Shown: positions 55,324-62,900 of the stretch, one piece after another
Numbering within the stretch: position 1 is the first letter of the stretch
Layout: each line of letters begins with the position of its first letter
Made by a program: the position numbers and the translations under genes
Assembly: GCA_018266915.1 (NCBI GenBank)
Contig: JAFDZM010000080.1
Location: 124,001-188,000 of the forward strand
Origin: Bacteroidota bacterium
GTDB lineage: Bacteria > Bacteroidota > Bacteroidia > Sphingobacteriales > Sphingobacteriaceae
Reading direction: 5' to 3'
DNA length: 64,000 nt
Notes under the pieces: generated by a model
Databases searched by the model: none
What the model saw: only the letters and a program-made list of their open reading frames with translations
What the model was told of the DNA's origin: nothing

Positions 55324-55350
55324 TGTCCAATTTCGTTTTTCGGGATCGTC
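55324..55350 (+). promoter_or_regulatory. ECF42-type promoter, copy 1
   Basis: TGTCCA (55324-55329), 17 bases, CGTC (55347-55350), 29 bases before the first YCII start. The upstream bases (TTGAAAA then TTTGTCCAAT) are also shared with copy 2. ECF42 sigma factors are known to use a TGTCGA -35 and a CG[A/T]C-type -10. Confidence 0.65.
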
Positions 55351-55378
55351 TTTGACCTAAAAACCAAAAATCAAAACC

Positions 55379-55720
55379 ATGAAAGAATTTGTAATGTTGA
55401 TCAGGCTCGAAGGCTTGCCTGAAACGAACTTCTCGCCAGAGGAAATGCAGGCAGGCATGGCCGTTTGGGAAAAATGGGTTAGCGACATCATTGCCAGGGA
55501 TATACTGGTTAGCCGTGGGAACCGCTTAAGCAATGATGGCAGAACCATCAGGGGCGGTAAAGTTGTCACCAACGGACCTTTTGTTGAAACCAAGGAGATT
55601 CTTGGGGGATATCTTATTATCCGTGCTAATTCTATCGATGAAGCTGCCGATATTGCCAAGAACGCCCCAATAGTAGGCTCAGGAAGTATTGAAATACGCG
55701 GTTTATATACTTATGAATAA
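55379..55720 (+). CDS. YCII-related (DGPF-domain) protein 1
   Basis: 113 residues. The DGPF motif appears as VTNGPFVETKEILGGYLII; the YCII fold is a small ferredoxin-like dimer whose members form part of ECF42 regulons. MKEFVMLIRLEG is the usual start. Function unknown; they may be oxidoreductase-like or metabolite-binding proteins. Preceded by a promoter shared with the second copy. Confidence 0.88.
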   Translation: MKEFVMLIRLEGLPETNFSPEEMQAGMAVWEKWVSDIIARDILVSRGNRLSNDGRTIRGGKVVTNGPFVETKEILGGYLIIRANSIDEAADIAKNAPIVGSGSIEIRGLYTYE

Positions 55721-55735
55721 AAATTTGAAAATTTT

Positions 55736-55762
55736 TGTCCAATAATGATTGGCGTGTTCGTC
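55736..55762 (+). promoter_or_regulatory. ECF42-type promoter, copy 2
   Basis: TGTCCA (55736-55741), 17 bases, CGTC (55759-55762), before the second YCII gene. Same spacing and flanks as copy 1. Confidence 0.65.
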
Positions 55763-55793
55763 ATTAAGTTATAAAACTAAAAATTAAAGAAAC

Positions 55794-56144
55794 ATGAATG
55801 AATTTGCATTAATCTTCAGGAACGATTTCCATCCTGAAACAGGGTATTCACCAGAGAAACTGCAGGAAATTATGAAACAATGGCAAGTCTGGATGGGCGG
55901 CATGGCCGCTAAAGGACAACTGGCCAATCCGGGCACCCGCCTGGGCGGTGAAGGCAAAACCTTAAAGCCATCCAATATGGTAACCAACGGTCCATATGCC
56001 GAGATCAAGGAAATGATAACCGGGGTTATTGTTGTAAAAGCCGGTGATATAAATGGAGCGACAGAGATCGCAAAAGACTGTCCTATCCTGAATGCCGGTG
56101 GGAGCGTTGAGGTAAGAAATATTATTCCTATAGGAGCTAATTAA
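55794..56144 (+). CDS. YCII-related (DGPF-domain) protein 2
   Basis: 116 residues with VTNGPYAEIKEMITGVIVV and the family start MNEFALIFRN. Related to the flanking copies (same lengths and motifs), so a local duplication. Its own ECF-type promoter lies 31-58 bases upstream. 12 bases separate it from copy 3, with no promoter between, so the two form one unit. Confidence 0.88.
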   Translation: MNEFALIFRNDFHPETGYSPEKLQEIMKQWQVWMGGMAAKGQLANPGTRLGGEGKTLKPSNMVTNGPYAEIKEMITGVIVVKAGDINGATEIAKDCPILNAGGSVEVRNIIPIGAN

Positions 56145-56156
56145 AATTTAAAAGAA

Positions 56157-56504
56157 ATGAAAGAGTTTGCAATGATATATCACTCTGAGCCTATGGGTGA
56201 GATTAAACTAACACCGGAAGGAAATTTGGTGGTATCAAAAGAATGGGAAAACTGGATGGGCGGCATCGCCGCACAAAATAAACTGGTTTCGCCCGGCATG
56301 CGGTTAGGAAACGAAGGACGTACCATAAAACCAGGCAACGTCATAACCAATGGGCCTTATGCCGAAGTTAAGGAGATTGTGGGCGGTCTGAGCATCTTCA
56401 GGGCCGAATCTATAGAAGATGCTTTAGAGTTAGCTAATAACTGCCCGATCTTAAATGTAGGGGGAAACGTTGAGATAAGGGACATTATCCAGATGAATGG
56501 TTAA
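56157..56504 (+). CDS. YCII-related (DGPF-domain) protein 3
   Basis: 115 residues with ITNGPYAEVKEIVGGLSIF; start MKEFAMIYHSE. Closest in pattern to copy 2, sharing GPYAExKE and the WMGG segment near residue 40. A 12-bp hairpin follows its stop and precedes the sigma factor gene. Confidence 0.88.
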   Translation: MKEFAMIYHSEPMGEIKLTPEGNLVVSKEWENWMGGIAAQNKLVSPGMRLGNEGRTIKPGNVITNGPYAEVKEIVGGLSIFRAESIEDALELANNCPILNVGGNVEIRDIIQMNG

Positions 56505-56517
56505 AATGTGATTTAAT

Positions 56518-56559
56518 AAGACTTCTGCCTATTATTGCATTGGCAGAAGTCTTTCTATT
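56518..56559 (+). terminator. Hairpin between YCII gene 3 and the sigma factor
   Basis: A 12-bp perfect stem AAGACTTCTGCC/GGCAGAAGTCTT with a 12-base loop, followed by TCTATTT. It could terminate most transcripts and let a fraction read into the sigma gene, whose ATG (56561) lies just beyond. Confidence 0.7.
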
Positions 56560-56560
56560 T

Positions 56561-57805
56561 ATGCAGGAAAAGGAACTGATACCATATCTGTACAGAACAG
56601 AGTTCAGGAAAATTACGGCTGTACTCTGTAGATCATTGGGTATAGAACACATTTCCATTGCCGAAGATCTTGTTGGCGATACGTTTCTGCTTGCGGCCGA
56701 AACATGGGGCTTAAAAGGCATTCCTCAAAACCCGGCTGCATGGCTTTATACCGTTGCTAAGAATAAAGCCAAAGACTTACTGAAGCGAAATGCCCTTTTC
56801 TCTCAGAAAATATCTCCGCAAATTCAATATAGCACCGAAGATAAGCACGAAATAGAGATCGATCTGTCGGCAAAAAATATTCAGGATAGCCAGCTACAAA
56901 TGATGTTTGCTATTTGCTATCCGGGTATACCGCCTGAAGCGCAGATCGGTTTGTCGCTGCGTATTCTTTGTAGTTTTAGTATTGACGAAATTGCCGATGC
57001 ATTTCTGACAAATAAAGAAGCGATTAATAAGCGCTTATATCGTGCTAAAGAAAAGCTGAAACAGGATAATGTTAGGATAGAGTTGCCTTCAGAAAGTGAA
57101 ATTGATAAACGGATTGAGAATGTGCTTACTACGCTTTACTTATTGTTTAATGAGGGATATTACTCATCAAATAATAATGCTGTATTAAGAAAAGACTTAT
57201 GCCTGGAAGCTATGCGGTTAACGCACATGCTTACAGAAAATGAAACGACAAACAAACCCGCAGTAAATGCTCTGCTTGCTTTAATGTGTTTTCATTCGTC
57301 GCGATTTGAGGCAAGAATTGATTCCAATGGTGAACTGATACTTTATGAAGATCAGGATACTTCATTGTGGAACAGAGAATTAATTATACAAGGCGAACGA
57401 TATCTAAATAAAGCATCTACCGGTAATTATCTGTCAAAATACCATTGGGAAGCTGCTATCGCCTACTGGCACACCACAACCAACAACGAAGAACAGAAAT
57501 GGGAGAAGATTCTCAGCTTGTATAATCAATTACTGATGACCGAGTACTCACCTATTGCTGCACTGAACCGGACTTATGCCCTATCAAAAGTTTATGGAAA
57601 TGAGGAGGCTATTATCGAAGCCGAAAAACTTAAACTCGATAATAACCATTTATATCATTGCCTGCTTGGAGAGCTTTACAGTGATGCCGATCTTCAAAAG
57701 GCAATTGAACATTTGCATCAGGCCCTAAAATTGTCGCGTGTTGCGGCTGATAAAAAGGTGATAAAGAATAAGATCAGCAAACTGGGTAAGCTGAAAAATG
57801 TTTAA
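56561..57805 (+). CDS. ECF42-type RNA polymerase sigma factor
   Basis: About 414 residues from the ATG at 56561; a TTG at 56540 lies inside the hairpin and is unlikely. Sigma region 2 (about 5-75; EDLVGDTFLLAAETWGLKGIPQNPAAWLYTVAKNKAKDLLKR) and region 4 (about 120-165; SIDEIADAFLTNKEAINKRLYRAKEKLK) are followed by a long TPR-like C-terminal extension (LLFNEGYYSSNN, about 200 on). That extension and the YCII neighbours define ECF42. No anti-sigma factor is present; the extension is thought to control activity. Confidence 0.92.
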   Translation: MQEKELIPYLYRTEFRKITAVLCRSLGIEHISIAEDLVGDTFLLAAETWGLKGIPQNPAAWLYTVAKNKAKDLLKRNALFSQKISPQIQYSTEDKHEIEIDLSAKNIQDSQLQMMFAICYPGIPPEAQIGLSLRILCSFSIDEIADAFLTNKEAINKRLYRAKEKLKQDNVRIELPSESEIDKRIENVLTTLYLLFNEGYYSSNNNAVLRKDLCLEAMRLTHMLTENETTNKPAVNALLALMCFHSSRFEARIDSNGELILYEDQDTSLWNRELIIQGERYLNKASTGNYLSKYHWEAAIAYWHTTTNNEEQKWEKILSLYNQLLMTEYSPIAALNRTYALSKVYGNEEAIIEAEKLKLDNNHLYHCLLGELYSDADLQKAIEHLHQALKLSRVAADKKVIKNKISKLGKLKNV

Positions 57806-57829
57806 TTTAACAGATTCAGCAACAAAGCT

Positions 57830-58183
57830 ATGGGATACGATGAAAAATTAGCCGACCGTGTTCGCGAAGCATTATCAGACATTCCGAACGTAGAGGAAAA
57901 GAAGATGTTCCGCGGTGTTACTTTTATGGTCGACGGCAAAATGTGCGTCAGCGTAAGCGGCGATGAATTGATGCTTCGCCTTGATCCTGACCTGACCGAA
58001 CAACTGGTAGAAGAACCCGGTACCCGCCCCATGGTTCATGGCGGAAAACACATGAAAGGGTTTATTTACGTCAGTTCCGAGCGTTTCAGCAATAAAAAGG
58101 ACTTCGACCACTGGATAAATTTAGCCCTGGAATATAATCCCAGGGCTAAATCGTCGAAGAATAAAGTGAAATCCTTTACTTGA
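57830..58183 (+). CDS. TfoX/Sxy N-terminal-domain protein
   Basis: 117 residues. The TfoX_N fold: MGYDEKLADRVREALSDIPNVEEKKMFRGVTFMVDGKMCVSV is typical. It lacks the C-terminal TfoX domain used in competence, so a role in DNA uptake should not be assumed. 24 bases after the sigma gene stop, so likely co-transcribed. Confidence 0.88.
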   Translation: MGYDEKLADRVREALSDIPNVEEKKMFRGVTFMVDGKMCVSVSGDELMLRLDPDLTEQLVEEPGTRPMVHGGKHMKGFIYVSSERFSNKKDFDHWINLALEYNPRAKSSKNKVKSFT

Positions 58184-58189
58184 TTAATA

Positions 58190-58266
58190 TCGAACACTGA
58201 ATTCTGAATAACGAACTTCGAAGTAAAAACTTCATCATTCAGAATTCAGTGTTCGTTATTCGATAT
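58190..58266. repeat. Inverted heptad array, word NNNNYGA
   Basis: The left arm has heptads ATATCGA, ACACTGA, ATTCTGA and ATAACGA; the right arm read on the other strand has the same four in the order first, fourth, second, third. About 38 bases per arm with a very short centre. It fills the gap between the convergent TfoX and GH3 genes. Confidence 0.9.
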
Positions 58267-58274
58267 TTTATCAC

Positions 58275-60860
58275 TTACTTCACCACCTCTTCTACCATAC
58301 TACTATTATCCTTCCCATAAATCTTCGCGATAGCTTTTACAACAGCTCCTTTCCTTGCTTTAAATGGTTTCGTATACTCATTACCTTCTACAAATGCGGG
58401 TGTTGCATCATCTGTGGTGTAATATATCTTAGCGCCAGCAGTCGCACAAACAATGCTGACCATGCCATTGCCGCTGCTTACCACTGGTTTTTTAACAATG
58501 CCCACATATTTAGCAGTACGGGCATCGTGGATTACTCCCTTCCAGTTCATACCAAAACCAAAGTCGTAAGTATGGCCGTCGGCATCTTTGTAGCAAACCA
58601 TGTCATGAGGAATATCTTCGTCCTGCAATTCAACAGTTTTCATATTCGCAGGCATCTGGAATGGCAGCAATCCTGATGGCTCGGTTGCTCCGCTCAAAAT
58701 ATCCAGTATAGCTTGGTTTTGCACGCCAAAATTAGCTACGATAGCACTGGCACCCTTCTCAAACTCTGCCGGAACAACCGGTTTGGTCATCGTTAGCACT
58801 ACTATTACGGGTTTACCTTTCATGGCTGCTTTGGTCTCACGAATGGTTTTCAGGTCATTATAATTTCCTGCGGTGATGGTTTTCCCTTTGTAGGTACGGT
58901 TATCAATTCCGGGTTCTACAGGGTCGCCCGCAGCAATACTGTGAGCCCTTGCATGGGTTGCGGTATACTCGCCATATTGCAAAGTGATCGGTACATACCC
59001 ATTGCCGCCTTTGGCTACATCTTCCTTATCGTATCCTGCACCACCATATGGGCTGCTTACAAACACCACTGCGCAATCGGCCTTTGCCGGATCATCAGTA
59101 TAATTGAAATATTTATTAAATAATTCCGGCTTAACGGCATCATCCCAATGCTCTTTGGATGGCGGCCCGAAAAAGCCCTGCATAGATGGTGTATACTTTT
59201 TAGGCAGATAAACCGTAATGCCCTTTTTCAGTGGCAATACATGATTATTGTTTTTCAGCATGATGATTGATTTCAGTTGAGCATTATACCCTGCGGTCAT
59301 GAACTCTGGCTTACCAACAGTTTCTTTCGAGTTCGATACATTTAAGTATGGATTCTCAAACAAACCTGTGTGGAAAATATTGGTTAATAACCGCTGAGCG
59401 CTTTTCTCAAAACGTGCCCTCATAAATGCTTCACCATGTTCTTTTACCCCCATTTGATAAGCCTCAATTACCGGGGCTGAATCGTTGTTGCCGCCAAACT
59501 GGTCTACACCAGCCATCAGAATCTTGTAATGTCTTTCGGCAACGGTTTTAGTTTCCATCCCCCAGGATTTACCGGCGAAAATATCCGGAGTCTTGCCTTC
59601 ATCGGCAGTTACGCCCCAGTCGGTACAAACTACGCCGTTGTAATGGTATTTTTCTCTCAACAAATCAGTGATCAGGTATTTGTTGTAACTGTTGCCTTCG
59701 TTTTCCTTGTTCTTGGTATCACGACCGTACGAAATAGTATAATAAGGCATCACCGCTGCGGCCATTTTGGTTTTACCATTCAGCTTAAGCGCACCATCCA
59801 CAAAGGATACAAGGTGTTCGTCAAAGTTATTCCCCGGATATACCGCAAACTTGCCATAAGCAAAGTGCGCATCCCTTCCGCCTTCTTCGGGACCGCCGCC
59901 TGGCCAGTGCTTCATCATCGCGTTCACACTGTGATATCCCCAGCCATCTTTTATTTCACTCTCGCCTGTTGAGGTTTGGAAGCCATCCACATAGGCCCTT
60001 GCCATATCGGCATCCAATTGCGGGTCTTCTCCAAATGTGCCATTGATGCGTGCCCAACGAGGCTCTGAACCCAGATCGATTTGCGGCGACAAAGCTGTTG
60101 CAATACCCAAAGCACGGTATTCCTGAGAAGCAATGTGTCCGAATTCTTTTACCACACCCGGATCGAATGTTGCAGCCAATCCCAATTGATCGGGCCATTG
60201 CGATATTTTGCCACCTGCACCTGCGGTGTACTCAACGCCTGACGATGTGCCATGACGAGGATCAGAGCTGTTATTTGCCGGGATACCCAACCCTGCGCCT
60301 TCTACCAGCGCCTGCACATTATTATTCCATCGTGCAGCCACTTCCGGAGTTTGTACCGATGTGATCAGTACGTGGCGCAGATTATCTTTCAATAAAAAGC
60401 TCTTTTGCTGATCGGTCACCTCGGCAGCATCTATCCCACCCTCGCTGAATTTTTTGCCGTTATAAGTCCCCCCTGCGAATGGGCCACCGCTCATAGCTGG
60501 TATAGCCTGGTGAGCGCTATAAAGCATTAATCCTGCTATTTGCTCCAGCGACATTTGCGAGGCCAGGTCTTTCGCTCTTTCCTCAACCGGCAAACGCCAG
60601 TCTTCATATTTATCCAGTTTGCCGTTTTTGTTCAGGTCCTTAAAAGCCAGGCCATCAACGGTCAGTATCTTCACGCCCGATTTGGACGAATATCCCAGCG
60701 TTGGGCCATTAGGGTTCTTTACAAACGTAATGCCATCGCCATCATCAATACTTGTCCACTGCGGACCATTATTGGTGCTGCTGATAATGGTTGCCGCAAA
60801 CGCAAGCAGCGACAACGAACCGACAAAATAAATTGCAGGACGGGTAATGCTTCTCTTCAT
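58275..60860 (-). CDS. Glycoside hydrolase family 3 (beta-glucosidase type)
   Basis: 861 residues. Short N-terminal signal segment (about 8-27), the TIM barrel with the nucleophile aspartate in GVVCTDWGVTADEG (about residue 415), then the second alpha/beta sandwich domain (DLLREKYHYNG before it, KNNNHVLPLKKG after), and an extra C-terminal beta domain (about 790-861). Substrate is probably a beta-glucoside or xyloside. The TTGTGT palindrome lies 40-60 bases upstream of the start. Confidence 0.9.
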   Translation of the reverse strand: MKRSITRPAIYFVGSLSLLAFAATIISSTNNGPQWTSIDDGDGITFVKNPNGPTLGYSSKSGVKILTVDGLAFKDLNKNGKLDKYEDWRLPVEERAKDLASQMSLEQIAGLMLYSAHQAIPAMSGGPFAGGTYNGKKFSEGGIDAAEVTDQQKSFLLKDNLRHVLITSVQTPEVAARWNNNVQALVEGAGLGIPANNSSDPRHGTSSGVEYTAGAGGKISQWPDQLGLAATFDPGVVKEFGHIASQEYRALGIATALSPQIDLGSEPRWARINGTFGEDPQLDADMARAYVDGFQTSTGESEIKDGWGYHSVNAMMKHWPGGGPEEGGRDAHFAYGKFAVYPGNNFDEHLVSFVDGALKLNGKTKMAAAVMPYYTISYGRDTKNKENEGNSYNKYLITDLLREKYHYNGVVCTDWGVTADEGKTPDIFAGKSWGMETKTVAERHYKILMAGVDQFGGNNDSAPVIEAYQMGVKEHGEAFMRARFEKSAQRLLTNIFHTGLFENPYLNVSNSKETVGKPEFMTAGYNAQLKSIIMLKNNNHVLPLKKGITVYLPKKYTPSMQGFFGPPSKEHWDDAVKPELFNKYFNYTDDPAKADCAVVFVSSPYGGAGYDKEDVAKGGNGYVPITLQYGEYTATHARAHSIAAGDPVEPGIDNRTYKGKTITAGNYNDLKTIRETKAAMKGKPVIVVLTMTKPVVPAEFEKGASAIVANFGVQNQAILDILSGATEPSGLLPFQMPANMKTVELQDEDIPHDMVCYKDADGHTYDFGFGMNWKGVIHDARTAKYVGIVKKPVVSSGNGMVSIVCATAGAKIYYTTDDATPAFVEGNEYTKPFKARKGAVVKAIAKIYGKDNSSMVEEVVK

Positions 60861-60899
60861 AATTGGTATAGGAAAGGGTTTAAAACAGGTTACAATTCT

Positions 60900-60920
60900 A
60901 TTGTGTACTTATGACACAAC
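60900..60920. promoter_or_regulatory. Palindromic operator candidate before GH3
   Basis: TTGTGT (60901-60906) and ACACAA (60914-60919) with 7 bases between; the same layout as before the GMC gene 8.7 kb away. Confidence 0.55.
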
Positions 60921-61098
60921 TAAATGTAGTTATATAATTGGTATATCCAAAATTTAATAGATGAATAGTACATGAATGCCGATGGAAAAACGGTCCTAAA
61001 CGATAAACTGTAGAGATGCTATGAGTTGCGTCTCTACTAAATATTTGTGATTCCTTTGAGGTTTATTTCTAATTTTACTATCTCCAAATCACATCACT

Positions 61099-61635
61099 AT
61101 GAAATCATTCACCGTACCCACCTACGACCAGGTATCTGACAACGCCAAACCTGCATTCGACCGCTTTATAAAGATCATGGGCAAAATGCCCAATTTATAT
61201 GCAACTATCGGTTATTCGGCCAATGCGCTCAACTCCTACATGACTTATGTAAATGAACAGGCACGCGGAACTTTTCACGCCAAAGAACGAGAAGCTGTTT
61301 ACCTCATCGTATCGCAATTAAATGGCTGCGAATATTGTCTGGCATCTCACACCCAATCAGCCATCAAAAATGGCTGGACTGAAGATGAAACCCTTTCACT
61401 GCGTGCCGGCACTCACCCCGATCAAAAGTGGCAGGCGATCTACCGGGTTATTAAATCTGTAATTGAAAACAAGGGACAAGTCAATGATGAACTCCTTGAT
61501 GAGTTTTACGCCTTAGGTTACCAGGAAGCTGGAATTGTCGATCTCCTGGTGCTGATCAATGTAATGAGTTTCACTAACTATGCTTTCCGCTTAATGCAGA
61601 TACCTATCGATTTCCCTTTGGCAAAAGATATTTAA
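61099..61635 (+). CDS. Carboxymuconolactone decarboxylase/AhpD-like protein
   Basis: 178 residues, all-helical. The AhpD-type redox motif is C77-x-x-C80 followed by H84 (NGCEYCLASHTQSA). Such proteins are alkylhydroperoxidase helpers or peroxidatic enzymes; the family name is from the unrelated decarboxylase. ATG start. A 238-base gap before it contains only the GH3 upstream region. Confidence 0.9.
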   Translation: MKSFTVPTYDQVSDNAKPAFDRFIKIMGKMPNLYATIGYSANALNSYMTYVNEQARGTFHAKEREAVYLIVSQLNGCEYCLASHTQSAIKNGWTEDETLSLRAGTHPDQKWQAIYRVIKSVIENKGQVNDELLDEFYALGYQEAGIVDLLVLINVMSFTNYAFRLMQIPIDFPLAKDI

Positions 61636-61642
61636 TAAGTGC

Positions 61643-61673
61643 TTGTTATTTTGATTAAATTTTGCTAAATTTG
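61643..61673 (+). promoter_or_regulatory. Promoter of the DUF763 gene
   Basis: TTG (61643-61645), 20 bases, then TAAATTTG (61666-61673). The ATG follows only 5 bases after the box, suggesting a leaderless transcript. Confidence 0.5.
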
Positions 61674-61678
61674 TTAGC

Positions 61679-62881
61679 ATGAAGCGATCGGGAAGTGCTG
61701 ACCTTCCTTTGCATTATGGCTATGTGCCCAGGTGGCTGGCCGAACGTATGGCAAAGCTGGGGTTGGCTGTGGTGGAGACCATTGTGATGGATTACGGGAA
61801 AAATGAGGTTTTAACTCGCATCAGCGACCCGTTCTGGTTTCAAAGCTTGGGTGCAGTAATGGGTATGGATTGGCACTCTTCCGGAATTACAACCTCGGTA
61901 ATGGGCGCTTTAAAACGGGCCATTAATCCACATAGTCGAGAGTTGGGAATTTATATTTGTGGTGGCAAAGGCAATCATTCCCGAGAAACGCCAAATGAAT
62001 TGTTAAAGATTAGTGAAAAGACAGGCCTTGACGGCAATCACCTGGTAAAGTGCAGCAAGCTGAGCGCTAAGGTTGATAACACTGCTATTCAAGATGGCTT
62101 TCAGCTTTATACCCACAATTTCATCCTCACTAACGAAGGTAAATGGGCAGTGGTGCAGCAGGGCATGAGTGCGCAAAGTAAAACGGCACGCCGTTATCAC
62201 TGGCATTCGGATACGCTGAGCTCTTTTGTGGATGACCCGCATACGTTTATTTATGGTCAGAATAACGGCTATATCCTCAATATGGCTGACAAGCAGGCAT
62301 CAAGTTCGCGTAATGGCGTGATGCAAATTGCTGCCGAAAAGCCGGATAAAATGCTGAGCGAGATCAATAAATTGGTAATGCCATCGCATCATGATGTTCG
62401 GGCAAAAGATGTTGACTTGAAACGTCTCGGTGCGGTACTTTGGCTGGCGCAGGAAAAGAGGCCATCTGATTTTGAAGACCTGCTGTTATTGGAAGGCCTC
62501 GGTCCGCGGACACTGCAGTCGCTGGCATTGGTCAGCGAAGTGATTCACGGTACCCCTTCCCGTTTTAAAGACCCTGCCCGTTTTTCTTTTGCTCATGGCG
62601 GCAAAGATGGCCACCCCTTCCCTGTTCCCATAAAAGTCTATGATGAGACTTTGGGTGTATTGCAAACCGCTATTTATAAAGCAAAACTCGGTCAGACTGA
62701 GAAAAGCGAAGCCATCAAAAGCCTTTCCAAAATAGCCGAGAATGCTGAAAAGGATTTTGTACCCAACGCCAATTTTGATAAAATAATAGAACAGGAACGA
62801 AATGATTCCTGGCGGTATGGCGGACGAACTGTATTTGGAAAAGCTAAGCCGCCGGCTGAAATGCAGTTGAAACTATTTTGA
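61679..62881 (+). CDS. DUF763 family protein
   Basis: 400 residues matching DUF763: MKRSGSADLPLHYGYVPRWLAERMAKLG at the start, ICGGKGNHSRETPNEL, QQGMSAQSKTARRYHWHS and a helix-hairpin-helix-like LLLLEGLGPRTLQSLALVSEVIHG, then ARFSFAHGGKDGHPFPVP. The helix-hairpin-helix suggests DNA contact. No function is established. Ends 19 bases before the stop of the AT-rich convergent gene. Confidence 0.92.
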   Translation: MKRSGSADLPLHYGYVPRWLAERMAKLGLAVVETIVMDYGKNEVLTRISDPFWFQSLGAVMGMDWHSSGITTSVMGALKRAINPHSRELGIYICGGKGNHSRETPNELLKISEKTGLDGNHLVKCSKLSAKVDNTAIQDGFQLYTHNFILTNEGKWAVVQQGMSAQSKTARRYHWHSDTLSSFVDDPHTFIYGQNNGYILNMADKQASSSRNGVMQIAAEKPDKMLSEINKLVMPSHHDVRAKDVDLKRLGAVLWLAQEKRPSDFEDLLLLEGLGPRTLQSLALVSEVIHGTPSRFKDPARFSFAHGGKDGHPFPVPIKVYDETLGVLQTAIYKAKLGQTEKSEAIKSLSKIAENAEKDFVPNANFDKIIEQERNDSWRYGGRTVFGKAKPPAEMQLKLF

Positions 62882-62900
62882 GAACTTTTAAAATATAAAG

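Noticed and set aside
57830..58183. TfoX protein as evidence for natural competence
   Set aside because: Only the N-terminal TfoX domain is present and no uptake genes are in the window.
9458..58266. The word arrays as CRISPR arrays or mobile element ends
   Set aside because: Units are only 7-8 bases without spacers, no cas or transposase gene is near, and words differ from site to site.
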